A stretch of DNA of 64,000 nucleotides from Burkholderiales bacterium. GTDB taxonomy: Bacteria; Pseudomonadota; Gammaproteobacteria; Burkholderiales; Burkholderiaceae_C. The notes under the pieces are model-generated. The model saw nothing but the letters and a program-made list of their open reading frames with translations. It searched no databases and was not told the DNA's origin. Within the stretch, counting starts at the first letter, position 1, and each line of letters opens with the position of its first letter. Positions 8,668-17,954 of this stretch are shown here, one piece after another. The stretch lies in contig JACPOK010000016.1 of the NCBI GenBank assembly GCA_016191525.1, forward strand, positions 248,001 to 312,000. The letters run 5' to 3'. The position numbers and the translations under genes are program-made.

Positions 8668-10362
8668 CTATCGCTGCGCAGCGTATAGCAACTGCGATTC
8701 GATCAACGCCACCGTACTTGCAATGAGGCAAAACCGAATTCGTTCGGAACGTGCTGCCATTCGGAGGAATGCCTCTCGTTCATCTACCTCCATTTCACCG
8801 AATGCTTTCGGTGATTTCAAAGGCTGATCAAATGCTCCGAGCACTCGACTGCCTTGCCACCAGTGCAGACAAGCTAGAGACAACGTCACGATAAGAAGAG
8901 TTAGCCGCAGCCCCGACATAGGCAGGATATTCACGGCTCGTAAAGCCTCAAGTAATTCCACGGCCGCCCGGGGAAGGAAGCCCAACCAGGATTCTTCGGA
9001 GCCCAGGATCAAATATGTACACGCACCTAACAACGCCGCGACCGATCCGCCGAGCATCAACCCATTGGGACCCAGCACTTGAATGGCAATATGGCGCCGA
9101 ATTCGTGAATGAGAGCTTCTTGCGTTCCAAAACGGACGACGTGCCGCAATGACGAGTGGCCACCAAATCCACGCCGTGCCTTTTATGCTGAAGCGATAGA
9201 CCAAGGCTGATACGTAAATGAATGTCGCCATCGCATAGGCGCTCGCGCGTTGGTACCCTTGGGGCAGTGACATTGAAGCGTTCAACAGACCTCGAATGTC
9301 GTATTCAGGCGATACACGGGCCGCCCGCGGTAAGAGCTCTGGCGCGTGAAACACGTCGATCACGAATATTTGCTGAATCCAATTCGCAGGCAGGCTGCGG
9401 ACGCCACAAGACGCGTACCGTAGCGACGAAATCGCACGTATCGAGATGCCGAGGCACATAACTCCCAGGCCAGCACCGCCTAGCACGCAGAGCGAAGCTC
9501 CTGCCGAGAGGAGGACAACGATGAATCCCGCGGCAAAAGTGGAGACGGCAAGCAATACCACGATGATCGCCGCTGCCAAACATGCTGAGAGCGTCAGAAG
9601 AAACAATGCCATATGGCGGACCGTAGCCCCCGCGCCGGTCCTACCCGTTGAGGACATGGCCCATGATTTGCGGGCGGGCCCGTCGGGTTGCGACTGGCTG
9701 ATAGCCGTCTCTACCGGCTGCACTGCTTGTACGTCAGTGAAAGTCCGTCTCATAGACTTCAAGACGAACGGCACCGGGGCTATACCGACGACAGCAACCG
9801 CAAGGATCAGCAAGGACGACGGAATTTCCAAACCGAAACGTCCCGCTCCGCCCATCGCCGCAATAATGCCTGGGATTGCTACTAGCAAGGCGATAGCCAT
9901 CGTGATTCCCATGAAGGCATAGCCAACCTCCGTAATCTCGGCAAGCCCGTGCAACTGCCCAAGGCCGCTGGTGGCATATGCGACAAGAAAGACAAATCCC
10001 AAAACTACAATCGGGATCACTGCCCAAGGCGATATTGCGATGTACGCGGATGCTTCGCCCACGAGAACGTAGAGCACCGCCAACGATCCCAAACCCGAAA
10101 CCAACTGGCCTACCAGCTTTCCAGGTTTTTCATTCTTGATGGCGCTTTCGAGCAGACGCTTTCCGAACTTGACACCTGGCCCCGACCTCAAAAGTAGCGC
10201 GGGCGCGGTGAACGAAATGAGCAGCGTTGGGAACACCCATCCAAAACTGTGAATGAACAGAAAGTAGGCGGCCACCGCCACCAGCGTTTCCAGAATTGCT
10301 ATGACAGATGGGATACCTCGACGAATCGATTCCGGCGTTGACCTCAACACAATGGGCAGCAT
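8668..10362 (-). CDS. Large integral membrane protein of unknown function (564 aa)
   Basis: I do not recognise a family. The protein has about ten or more hydrophobic segments in two blocks: residues about 20-200 and 245-300, then 380-490. A polar loop around residue 215-245 (PVETAISQSQPDGPARKS) and a soluble cytoplasmic-looking patch around 310-370 lie between and after them. A short tail with charged residues follows. No transporter signature, Walker motif or peptidase motif is visible. Its base composition is visibly less GC-rich than the flanking housekeeping genes. It is transcribed alone, convergent with the GDPD-like gene. The start at 10362 follows a weak GGAA. Confidence 0.7.
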   Translation of the reverse strand: MLPIVLRSTPESIRRGIPSVIAILETLVAVAAYFLFIHSFGWVFPTLLISFTAPALLLRSGPGVKFGKRLLESAIKNEKPGKLVGQLVSGLGSLAVLYVLVGEASAYIAISPWAVIPIVVLGFVFLVAYATSGLGQLHGLAEITEVGYAFMGITMAIALLVAIPGIIAAMGGAGRFGLEIPSSLLILAVAVVGIAPVPFVLKSMRRTFTDVQAVQPVETAISQSQPDGPARKSWAMSSTGRTGAGATVRHMALFLLTLSACLAAAIIVVLLAVSTFAAGFIVVLLSAGASLCVLGGAGLGVMCLGISIRAISSLRYASCGVRSLPANWIQQIFVIDVFHAPELLPRAARVSPEYDIRGLLNASMSLPQGYQRASAYAMATFIYVSALVYRFSIKGTAWIWWPLVIAARRPFWNARSSHSRIRRHIAIQVLGPNGLMLGGSVAALLGACTYLILGSEESWLGFLPRAAVELLEALRAVNILPMSGLRLTLLIVTLSLACLHWWQGSRVLGAFDQPLKSPKAFGEMEVDEREAFLRMAARSERIRFCLIASTVALIESQLLYAAQR

Positions 10363-10580
10363 GTCTTTTTTTCCAAAGGCAACGTGAACAGAGCTAGTTG
10401 GCTATCTGAGTTTGCTGATAGCGCCGACGATTTCGGCTGCGTGAAGAATCTCCTGCTGAGGTGCAAGGCATTTTCACAGTCTCGTCGCAATCGACAATGC
10501 GCCTAAACCCCCGAGGGCGAGCTAACCTACTCTAGTTGTAGGAGATGTGGCGAGCCGTTTGGCCGCTCTTCCCTTCCACT

Positions 10581-10953
10581 CGGGTGCCGCGCAAACCGCG
10601 CTTCATCCGTCCCAGCACGGGCGCGCTGTCCGGCCAGGGCCAGCCGCCGAACTGGGTGCGCTGGTAGTCGCGCATGGTCTGCTGGATTTCGGCCTGCGTG
10701 TTCATCACAAACGGGCCGTACTGCACCACCGGCTCGCCGATGGGGCTTGCGTCTCGTCGTTGATGATTTCCAGCGGCGCGCCGGCGGGCATTCAATGGCG
10801 GACGCACTGTTCACCGGCTGGCCGCCGATGGTCACGCTGGCCCCCTTGAAGAAGTACAGCGTGCAGCGCGTGCCTTCGCCCCGCGCGGCAGGCAGTGTCC
10901 GCGCGCCGGGTCCATGCTGCTGGGTTGCAGGGACGACGGCGATTCCAGCCGCC
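10581..10953 (-). pseudogene. Broken partial copy of the pirin gene (C-terminal half)
   Basis: From CGGGTGCCGCGCAAACCGCG onward this stretch matches 15091-15503, the 3' part of the intact pirin gene, over nearly its whole length with scattered substitutions. Internal deletions, the largest opposite 15256-15296, break the frame. Readable pieces include GEPVVQYGPFVMNTQAEIQ and TQFGGWPWPDSAP. The N-terminal metal-binding half is missing. The two copies lie in direct orientation about 4.5 kb apart. In the gene-free stretch 10363-11099, this fragment and element E (10958) are the only features I can see. Confidence 0.88.
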
Positions 10954-10957
10954 CGCC

Positions 10958-11006
10958 GCACTATTCAGGTGCCTTGCGGGCCATTTCCTGCCCGCAAGCC
11001 GCGCCG
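10958..11006 (+). repeat. Palindromic element E, copy 3
   Basis: CGCACTATTCAGGT is followed by the perfect stem CTTGCGGGC / GCCCGCAAG around CATTTCCT. The same block, with only scattered changes, occurs at 54958. It abuts the broken pirin copy, so it sits at a rearrangement junction. Confidence 0.6.
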
Positions 11007-11099
11007 AATCTGCATAGCGGCCTTGCGAACTTCGTCAATCAGGCCGGTTTTTCATCCGCCCGCCCGGACACCACAGGCGCGTGAACAGGCAGCCCGGCC

Positions 11100-12587
11100 T
11101 TACGGACAAGTCGCGCCGGACTGCGCGATGATGCCGCGCAGGGCGATCGTCGTGGCCGAGTCGGTGCCGGCGACGGGCGGCCGCGAGAAGGTGCAGCCGA
11201 AGTTCGAAGCGGCCACCACGGCGGGCGTGACAACGTCGTCGCCCGCGGGCTTGGCGCCCCCTTTCTCCCACACCACCATGGCGTCGAAGGCTTCGGCCTG
11301 TTCGGTCACCGTGAAGTCGCAGTGGCTGATGCCCCGGATGGCGCGCGTCACCAGGCGGCTGCCGCTGCCCTGGGCGTCGGCCCGCTGCCGGTAGATCTGC
11401 ATCATGCTGAAAGGCACGAACAGGTCGCCCAGAGTGTGGATGGCCACCACCGGAACGTTGAAGCTGCCGTTGACCTGCGGGATCCAGCGCAAGCCATCGG
11501 CGCGCAAGGGATTGGACAGGGGCGCGACCGTCACCTTTTGCGCGGCGGCATTGATCGCGGCGCTGCCGGCCACGTTTCCGTCTATCGTGTACGTGTAGCG
11601 GTTGGTGTCGGTGCCGAACCTGTTCAGGATGCCGTTGATGGTGCCGTCGCCGCCGAAGGTGCCATAGGACGAGGGGAAAGAGCCGCCGCGCTGCAGCCCC
11701 AGGCGGAACAATGGGCGCTCGCCTCCCGTGAGGTTCTTCACGATCGAGACGTAGTTCTCTCCCAGCACCGTCGGCGTCGGGATGGCGGTGGGCGTGGCCG
11801 GCAAGGGGAAGGCCGACCACAGGGCCGTGTTGACCTGCGTGGCAACCGCAGTCCAGCTCGTCAGCGGCGAGCTTGCGACACCGGCCACGGCCTGGGCGCT
11901 GATCTGCATGGCGGTGAAGGTGTCGAACAACTGGGTGTCGCCCGTCACGCCGCACATCGGCACCGAGCCCGAGTAACGGACCTTGTTGTTGGCCAGCGCC
12001 ACTGCCTCGACTTCGACGGCCGCCGCCGCGACGTGGCCGCCCATCGAATGGCCGGTGATGAACACCTTGGAAGGCGCCGCCAGCGAGCGCCCGTTGGACG
12101 CGGCGATGCTGTTGAAGGCCAGGGCCAGCGCGTTCGTATCCTCGACACCGGCACGCACGTCGTAGTAATTCTTGCTGTAGCTTGAGGCGGCCCACGCATA
12201 GCCCTTGTCGAGCAGGTAGCGGCGAATCGGCGGGTTGCCGGTGGTCAATACATCGCCCGTGCCGCGATAGCCGTGCGCATACATCACCAGCTCGCCGTTC
12301 CAGCTGGCCGGCACTTCGACGCGATAGGCGGAGCCGCCCAATTGCCCTGCCCAACGGCTGCTGGCTTCATGGCCGCTCAACGAGGTGAAGCTTGGCTGCC
12401 CATTGGCGGCGGCCGCGAAATCGGGGTAAATCGCCGTCGAGCTCAGGGGCGCGACGGTGAAGCTGCGGGCGTCTTGCGCGCGCACTTCGCCCGACACGAT
12501 GGGCTCGCCGCTGTCGCCTCCGCCGCACGCGGAAAGAACCAGGACGGCCGCGACGCCGGCCAGGCGCAATGGAAAGGACGCGTTCAT
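11100..12587 (-). CDS. Alpha/beta-hydrolase lipoprotein, putative esterase (495 aa)
   Basis: This is a putative outer-membrane or periplasmic esterase. A lipoprotein signal peptide ends in the lipobox LSAC at about residue 18-21. The hydrolase fold shows the oxyanion-side strand ELVMYAHGYRG and the nucleophile elbow GHSMGG. A late histidine in ISHCDFTVTEQ is a candidate for the catalytic triad. The substrate is unknown; polyester, feruloyl and tannin esterases share this layout. The ATG at 12587 is chosen over the track start (12629) because AGGAG lies 7 bp upstream and the signal peptide begins there. It lies between the two pirin copies. Confidence 0.8.
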   Translation of the reverse strand: MNASFPLRLAGVAAVLVLSACGGGDSGEPIVSGEVRAQDARSFTVAPLSSTAIYPDFAAAANGQPSFTSLSGHEASSRWAGQLGGSAYRVEVPASWNGELVMYAHGYRGTGDVLTTGNPPIRRYLLDKGYAWAASSYSKNYYDVRAGVEDTNALALAFNSIAASNGRSLAAPSKVFITGHSMGGHVAAAAVEVEAVALANNKVRYSGSVPMCGVTGDTQLFDTFTAMQISAQAVAGVASSPLTSWTAVATQVNTALWSAFPLPATPTAIPTPTVLGENYVSIVKNLTGGERPLFRLGLQRGGSFPSSYGTFGGDGTINGILNRFGTDTNRYTYTIDGNVAGSAAINAAAQKVTVAPLSNPLRADGLRWIPQVNGSFNVPVVAIHTLGDLFVPFSMMQIYRQRADAQGSGSRLVTRAIRGISHCDFTVTEQAEAFDAMVVWEKGGAKPAGDDVVTPAVVAASNFGCTFSRPPVAGTDSATTIALRGIIAQSGATCP

Positions 12588-12676
12588 GCTTTGTCTCCTG
12601 TTATGAATCGGCTGCTGTGCCGAAAGCATTGTGCGAAACAGGCGGCGCTTGCGCCGGTCCCGCAGGCGACACCCGA

Positions 12677-13672
12677 TTAACGCATCACATCAGGCGCAAT
12701 CGCATCCTGGGGTCGTTCCATCCGATGCAGGTGCCGGTCCCACAACTCCTGCACCACCTGCGCCTGCAAGAGGTCCTTGGGCGCCTTCTGCGGATCCCGC
12801 GCGGGCATCTTTGCCAAGCGCTGTTTCAGGTGTACGAAGGCCAACGGGGCGAGTGTGCGCATCACCGCCATCTCACCATTGGTGCCCACTACCAACTGCT
12901 CGAACCTGGGGCCGCTGAGCAACATGTCGCCATCGTCGATCTGCACCGCGTAGAAGTCCTCCTCTTCGCCGGACATCTTCATCGGATGCGGATCCTCAGG
13001 GCGGGCTTGCCGCCTGATGATGTCGATCTCAAAGCCGTCATCATTCACGGCAGTCTGCAGCTGATTCTTCATCACCCTGAAGGTGGGATCGGCCTTTTGC
13101 AGCACGCCGATCAATGACTTGGCGCCGCTTTTCTGCAAGGTCGTTGCAAACGCCAGCCGTTTCCTCGCGTCGAAGAGAAGATCAAGGTCCCGCGTAGCCA
13201 TGGCCTCGGGTTGAACGAGAACGCCCGCGGCTGTTTCGTAGGCATAAATCGCATGGGTTCCGATCACCAAGAACTTGTCCGCCATGTCAGCGGCGTCCAG
13301 CGCAGCGAGCGTGCGGACCACAACGTTGGGCACCCGGCCCACCCGGTACAGCCGGTTCAGCTTGCGCTGCTCTTCAAGGCGTCCCTTCAAGGCTTTCAGG
13401 CGGGCTTGCGCAGGCCCCTTGCGAAGCTGGAAGCTGTCGTAGATTGCCTGCGTACTCACGTCCTGCACGCCCAGCGATGTTTGGGCACCGGCGGAGGAGT
13501 GGCGGATGAGGTAGGTTCCATTCCCCACTTGTTTCCAGCTCATCGACCCCTTGACCTGTTGGGCCTCGCGGCGCGCGTGAGTGAAGGCTCGCCAGATAGC
13601 CTGGGCGTTGACCAACTCTCGAAGCTGGCTTTCGCTGAGTTCGACCAAGTGGATCACTGCAGGGATGCTCAC
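12677..13672 (-). CDS. Nucleotidyltransferase-fold protein (331 aa)
   Basis: The core at about residues 130-215 contains VIGTHAIYAYE and then ATRDLDLLFD, a G-S/T motif followed by the Asp-x-Asp metal pair of the nucleotidyltransferase superfamily. It looks like the NTP_transf_8 family (PF12281) from memory. The first 110 residues are helical and rich in Lys, Arg and Gln. These proteins resemble the antitoxin-associated and defence-associated nucleotidyltransferases, but no partner gene is adjacent. The downstream esterase is separated by 89 bp. Substrate and role are unknown. Confidence 0.75.
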   Translation of the reverse strand: MSIPAVIHLVELSESQLRELVNAQAIWRAFTHARREAQQVKGSMSWKQVGNGTYLIRHSSAGAQTSLGVQDVSTQAIYDSFQLRKGPAQARLKALKGRLEEQRKLNRLYRVGRVPNVVVRTLAALDAADMADKFLVIGTHAIYAYETAAGVLVQPEAMATRDLDLLFDARKRLAFATTLQKSGAKSLIGVLQKADPTFRVMKNQLQTAVNDDGFEIDIIRRQARPEDPHPMKMSGEEEDFYAVQIDDGDMLLSGPRFEQLVVGTNGEMAVMRTLAPLAFVHLKQRLAKMPARDPQKAPKDLLQAQVVQELWDRHLHRMERPQDAIAPDVMR

Positions 13673-13867
13673 GGGAGGTTTCCGCGTAAATGCCTATTTT
13701 TTAAGAATACCCGGAAACTCGTTAAAAATCAAACGCTTAGACAGATATTGCTCTTGGATTCTAATCCGCCACGTCTCCACGAATGCAGGGCGCACCCCCC
13801 TCACCGCAACGATTGACGCCCAGTAAAAGTGTCCGTATCGTTATCTTTTGACCTACCAGGGAGGAAC

Positions 13868-15082
13868 ATGGTTCAACCACCATTCGGGGCTTGGCTGGCC
13901 CGCAAGAGCTGGGCGGTCGGCGTGCGCTATTGCAAGGCAGTGATGTGGGTGCTGCCACTGGCGGCCCTGGTAATGGACGTGCCGCTGGGGCTCGACACAA
14001 GTCCCGCAGCCGCGGCCAAGCTCCCTTGGGTCGTGGGTTGGCAGATCGCCGTGGCGCTGGCTTGCCTGGCCGTGGTTCTGACCGATCGCCTGCTGCCGGC
14101 GGCGGCCGGCCGCGAGCCGCCCCTCTACATCTTTTGCGGCGTGTTCATGGTGCTGGTCACCTGGGTCGGCGTCGCGGGCGCCTACATGGGCGGCACTGGC
14201 CTGGCCATCTACGCGGCGGGTTCCACCTTCATAGCCGCCGTCATCTGCACGCCGATGCCGGTTCGCCGGCCGATGTACGCGCTTAGCTTGGTGGCACTTG
14301 CCGTGCCGGCGTGGGACCGGACAGGCGACCTGATGGCGGTCATCGCTTCGCTGGTCAACCCGTTCTGCGTCGTGGTGCTGTGCATGGAACTCGACCGCTT
14401 CACCTACTCGAGAAACCGGGAGTTGTATGGCGAGACCCAGCGTGCCGAGGCCGAGCGCATCCGCGCGGACAAGGTGCTCTACAACGTACTGCCCGCTTCC
14501 ATTGCGGACGAGCTCAAGCGCGACGACAAGGTCAACGCGGTGAAGTTCGAGAACATGGGCGTGATGTTTGCCGATATCGTGGGCTTCACCGCCTTCTCAC
14601 GGGGGCTGCCGCCCGATGCACTGGTGATGGTGCTTGGCCAGATCTTCTCGTCCTTCGACGACCTGGTGGAGCGGCACGGCCTGGAGAAGATCAAGACCAT
14701 AGGCGATGCCTACATGGTGGTCTCCTATCAGCGCATTCCCAGCCTGTGCCAGCTGGCGCTGGACATGAGCGCGGCGGTGGAGCGCTACAACAGCGCGAAT
14801 GGGACACAGCTGTCGCTGCGCATCGGCATCCATGCGGGGCCCGCCGTCGCAGGCGTGATTGGCGTCAAGCGTTTTCTCTATGACGTCTGGGGCGACACCG
14901 TCAATGTCGCGAGCCGAATCGAGGCAAGCGGTAAACCCGGCGCGATCCATGTCAGTGAGGCCGTGTGCTTGCAGGCCCGCGAGGCGTTCGGCTTCAAGGC
15001 ACGCGAGCCAATCGAGCTGAGGGGACGTGGCCCTATGGCCACCTACTGGCTGCTGGGCTCCAGCGCTGCGGGCATCTCCTGA
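13868..15082 (+). CDS. Class III adenylate cyclase, membrane-anchored (404 aa)
   Basis: The protein makes cAMP from ATP. Residues about 20-185 hold some five or six hydrophobic segments forming a membrane anchor, followed by a helical linker. The catalytic domain shows VMFADIVGFTAFS with the first metal aspartate and LEKIKTIGDAYM with the substrate-defining lysine. VWGDTVNVASRIEA supplies the adenine-selecting aspartate and the transition-state asparagine and arginine. The Lys plus Asp pair favours ATP over GTP. The ATG at 13868 follows GGAGG closely; the track GTG at 13829 has no ribosome binding site. Its 3' end overlaps the convergent pirin gene by 40 bp. Confidence 0.92.
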   Translation: MVQPPFGAWLARKSWAVGVRYCKAVMWVLPLAALVMDVPLGLDTSPAAAAKLPWVVGWQIAVALACLAVVLTDRLLPAAAGREPPLYIFCGVFMVLVTWVGVAGAYMGGTGLAIYAAGSTFIAAVICTPMPVRRPMYALSLVALAVPAWDRTGDLMAVIASLVNPFCVVVLCMELDRFTYSRNRELYGETQRAEAERIRADKVLYNVLPASIADELKRDDKVNAVKFENMGVMFADIVGFTAFSRGLPPDALVMVLGQIFSSFDDLVERHGLEKIKTIGDAYMVVSYQRIPSLCQLALDMSAAVERYNSANGTQLSLRIGIHAGPAVAGVIGVKRFLYDVWGDTVNVASRIEASGKPGAIHVSEAVCLQAREAFGFKAREPIELRGRGPMATYWLLGSSAAGIS

Positions 15083-16089
15083 CGCCCGCCCGGGTGCCGC
15101 GCAAACCGCGCTTCATCCGTCCCGTGCACCGGCGCGCTGTCCGGCCAGGGCCAGCCGCCGAACTGGGTGCGCTGGTAGTCGCGCATGGTCTGCTGGATTT
15201 CGGCCTGCGTGTTCATCACGAACGGGCCGTATTGCACTACCGGTTCGCCGATGGGTCGGCCTTGCAGCATCAGGAATTCAGCCTCGGCGTCGCCGTTGAT
15301 GATTTCCAGCGGCGCGCCGGCCTGCACTTCAATGGCGGATGCGCTATTCACCGGCTGCCCGCCGATGGTCACGGTTGCACCCTTGAAGAAGTACAGCGTG
15401 CGGCGCGTGCCCTGGCCCTTCGCTTCAGGCAGCGTCCAGCGCGCGCCGGGGTCCATGCGCAGGGTCCAGATCGCCACGTCCGATTCAGCTTGCGCCGCCC
15501 ATGAGTCGGGCGGCGGCGGCAGGGGCGCGCCGGCGCCTTCCAGCGCGCCGGCGATCACGGCCACGTCGGTGGTGCGCCCGCCCTCATCCTTAGCCTGCAG
15601 GCGCGGAATGTCCTGGCCCCAGAACATGGTGAAGTGGGCCGGCACCATCTTGCTTCGGGCGGGCAGGTTCAGCCAGATCTGGAACAGCTCCAGCGGGTTG
15701 GGCTTCGCTTCATCCAGCAGCGGGAACATTTCGGCGTGCACCACACCGCGGCCGGCCGTCAGCCACTGCGCGTCGCCCTGTCCAAAGCGCGCGGCGGCGC
15801 CCAGCGAATCGGAATGGTCGATCAGGCCCTTGCGCACCACCGTCACGGTCTCAAAGCCGCGGTGCGGGTGCGCGGGAAAGCCGGGCACGGTGTCGCCGTG
15901 GTACATGCTCCAGCCGTCCTTGCGGCTGAAGTCCTGGCCGATGCTGCGGCCCGCCAGCGCGGCGGCCGGGCCCATGCTGCCGTTGCCTTGCGGGTAGGCA
16001 TCGTCGTGGTAGGCGCAGAACAGGAACGGGTCCACCGTGTCCCACGGAAAACCGAGGGGCTTGATGGTGATGACGGGGTTGGCGGACAT
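15043..16089 (-). CDS. Pirin family protein (348 aa)
   Basis: Pirins are bicupin iron proteins; some oxidise quercetin and others modulate regulators. The N-terminal cupin carries the metal-binding block HPHRGFETVT and GRGVVHAEM, and the C-terminal cupin contains TLYFFKGATVTIGG. The ATG at 16089 follows GGAGAG and fits the family start; the track start at 16137 is too long. The last dozen residues (GGRQEMPAALEPSSQ) run into the end of the adenylate cyclase gene and look non-native. A broken partial copy lies at 10581. slyD follows downstream after a 66-bp gap only in map order; both are on the minus strand, with slyD upstream. Confidence 0.92.
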   Translation of the reverse strand: MSANPVITIKPLGFPWDTVDPFLFCAYHDDAYPQGNGSMGPAAALAGRSIGQDFSRKDGWSMYHGDTVPGFPAHPHRGFETVTVVRKGLIDHSDSLGAAARFGQGDAQWLTAGRGVVHAEMFPLLDEAKPNPLELFQIWLNLPARSKMVPAHFTMFWGQDIPRLQAKDEGGRTTDVAVIAGALEGAGAPLPPPPDSWAAQAESDVAIWTLRMDPGARWTLPEAKGQGTRRTLYFFKGATVTIGGQPVNSASAIEVQAGAPLEIINGDAEAEFLMLQGRPIGEPVVQYGPFVMNTQAEIQQTMRDYQRTQFGGWPWPDSAPVHGTDEARFARHPGGRQEMPAALEPSSQ

Positions 16090-16154
16090 GGCGGGCTCTC
16101 CAAAAGAATCAGTTGAGGGCCGCCCCGCCGCTTTCAACCCGTGCGCAGTGCGGC

Positions 16155-16631
16155 TCAGTGGTGGTGGCCGTGCTCGCCGTGCACGTGGCCGTGCGCGATT
16201 TCCTCGGCGCTGGCGGCGCGCACGCCCGTCACCTTGATTGAAAAACGCAGCTCCTTGCCGGCCAGCGGGTGGTTGCCGTCCAGCATCACCTTGTCGCCCT
16301 TGATCTTCATCACGTGGAACACGTGGGCCTGGCCCGCGTCGGTGTGGCCTTCCAGCTGGCCGCCCACCTTCACGCCCGGCGGGAACTCGGCCTTGGGGAT
16401 GGTGCGCACCAGCGATTCGTCGCGCACGCCAAAAGCGTCCTGCGGCTGCAGCTGCAGCACCACCTGGAAGCCGGTTTCCTGGCCCTGCAGCGCGGCTTCG
16501 ATCTTGGGCAGCGTATTGTTGTAGCCGCCGTGCAGGTAGACCATGGGCTCACGGCTTTGCTCGATGAGCTTGCCGGTGGGTTCGGCCACCTTGTATTGCA
16601 GGGTGACCACGGTGTCTTTTTCGATTTTCAT
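16155..16631 (-). CDS. slyD: FKBP-type peptidyl-prolyl isomerase, SlyD-like
   Basis: This cytoplasmic folding helper isomerises Xaa-Pro bonds. The 158-residue protein has the split FKBP domain (VVTLQYKVAEPTGK and later MLDGNHPLAGKELRFSI) interrupted by the insert-in-flap chaperone domain. It ends in a histidine-rich tail HGHVHGEHGHHH, which binds nickel in SlyD proteins. The family length is about 150-200 residues. It is divergent from proQ with a 40-bp gap, so the two promoters overlap. Confidence 0.95.
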   Translation of the reverse strand: MKIEKDTVVTLQYKVAEPTGKLIEQSREPMVYLHGGYNNTLPKIEAALQGQETGFQVVLQLQPQDAFGVRDESLVRTIPKAEFPPGVKVGGQLEGHTDAGQAHVFHVMKIKGDKVMLDGNHPLAGKELRFSIKVTGVRAASAEEIAHGHVHGEHGHHH

Positions 16632-16671
16632 GGCCGTGATTTTGCCGCGAGAACCGCATTACAGTCTGGCG

Positions 16672-17340
16672 ATGACCGAAACCGCTCCTGAACCCGTGAT
16701 TGAAGCCCCCCAACCCGAGGCCACCAAAGCCACCAAGCCCAAGCGCGTGCCACCCGTCCAGCAGGCCGGCCCCACGCTGGAACGCCTGTTCAAGCTGTAC
16801 CCGAAGATGTTTGGCGCCCGCTTCCTGCCGCTCAAGCTGGGGGTGTACCAGGAACTGCTGGCCCTGCACCCGGATGAGTTCAAGAAGGAAGACCTGAAGC
16901 TGGCGCTGGGCGTGCACGCCCGCTCCACCCGCTACCTGGAAGCCGTGGCCGCCGGCCACAAGCGCCACAACCTGAACGGCGAGCCGGTGGAAGACCTGGC
17001 GCCCGAGCACATCCACCACGCGCTGCTGGAAACCTTCCGCCGCCGGCAAGCACGCTCAAAGCAGGACCTGCGGCCGACGCTGCGCGCCCGCATTGCCGAT
17101 GCGATCGAGGCTTCGGGCCTGTCGCGCGAGGAATACACCGAGCGGGTCCGCGTGCAGGACGAAGCCACCATGGCGCTGCTGGACGAAGCGTTCGGCGAGC
17201 TGGGCGAGCGCGTGGCCCGTCGCGAAGCGCTGCTGCGGGCCTTTGATGCCAGCGGCAAGAGCGCCGCGGAATTCGCCGAGATGTACGGCATGGAGCTCGC
17301 CCTGGTCGAACAGGCGCTGGCCAGCCGCAAACCCGCTTAG
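16672..17340 (+). CDS. proQ: ProQ/FinO-family RNA chaperone
   Basis: ProQ/FinO proteins bind structured small RNAs and mRNA 3' ends. The domain spans about residues 35-135, with LFKLYPKMFGARFLPLKLGV and LGVHARSTRYLEAVAAGHKRHNL cut short here as family landmarks. A proline- and lysine-rich N-terminal arm precedes it and a helical C-terminal tail follows. The ATG at 16672 is chosen because the protein starts there with MTETAPEP and the upstream extension on the track overlaps slyD. Length is 222 residues. It is convergent with the IspD-like gene, with stop codons overlapping. Confidence 0.92.
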   Translation: MTETAPEPVIEAPQPEATKATKPKRVPPVQQAGPTLERLFKLYPKMFGARFLPLKLGVYQELLALHPDEFKKEDLKLALGVHARSTRYLEAVAAGHKRHNLNGEPVEDLAPEHIHHALLETFRRRQARSKQDLRPTLRARIADAIEASGLSREEYTERVRVQDEATMALLDEAFGELGERVARREALLRAFDASGKSAAEFAEMYGMELALVEQALASRKPA

Positions 17341-17954
17341 ATTTCCCGCAGGTGCGCAAGCAGGCCTTGCGCCTGCGCCCAGTCATCGGCCGTGGTCAGC
17401 TTGATGTTGTGTGCCTCGTTGGGCAGCGCGGTCACGGCCAGCCCGGCGCGCAGCACCAGCGCGATGGTGGATGCCTCCGCCCAGCCCAGCTGCGCTGCAT
17501 GCGTGGTCACGCGCAGCAGCACCTCGCGCGGGAAAGCCAGCGGTGTCTGGAACTCCCCCGGCCCGCTGCTGGCGGCCGCCGCGCCGCCTGTGCGCACGGC
17601 TTCGGCCAGCACCCGCCGCGCCAGCGCCACCGAGGTGAAGGGTCGCGCTGCGTCCCACACCAGCACCCAGGCCCGCGCGGCCTGCAGCGCCAGCAGCAGC
17701 ACGCTGTCCTGCCGCGTGGCGCCGCCGACTATGCGCGTGCAGGAGGTTGTGCTTTCCAGCGCCGGTGCGCCCGCGGGCAAGGCCACAATCACCTCATCGG
17801 CAAGCAGCGCGGCCTTGCGCAGCACCCACTCCACCACGGGCCGGCCGTCCAGCGGCAGCAAGGCCTTGGGCCCGAGGCCCAGCCTGTCGCCGCTGCCCGC
17901 CGCCGGCACCAGCACGGTGATGGTGCCGGCGGCGGGCAGGGCCACTGTGTTCAT
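17337..17954 (-). CDS. IspD-like cytidylyltransferase (205 aa)
   Basis: The protein has the CTP-binding start PAAGSGDRLGLGPKALLPL and ends with NIKLTTADDW, both typical of IspD/TarI cytidylyltransferases. It is shorter than IspD (about 230) and has WDAARPF where IspD has HDAARP. There is no ispF neighbour, which argues against the housekeeping methylerythritol enzyme. Its start codon overlaps the stop of the LicD-like gene (ATGA), so translation is coupled. An activation of a phosphorylated or phosphonate headgroup with CTP is a reasonable inference, but IspD itself cannot be excluded. Confidence 0.8.
   Translation of the reverse strand: MNTVALPAAGTITVLVPAAGSGDRLGLGPKALLPLDGRPVVEWVLRKAALLADEVIVALPAGAPALESTTSCTRIVGGATRQDSVLLLALQAARAWVLVWDAARPFTSVALARRVLAEAVRTGGAAAASSGPGEFQTPLAFPREVLLRVTTHAAQLGWAEASTIALVLRAGLAVTALPNEAHNIKLTTADDWAQAQGLLAHLREI

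Noticed and set aside
10581-15503. Insertion sequence or composite transposon with pirin repeats as ends
   Set aside because: The repeats are fragments of a pirin gene, there is no transposase between them, and I see no terminal inverted repeats.
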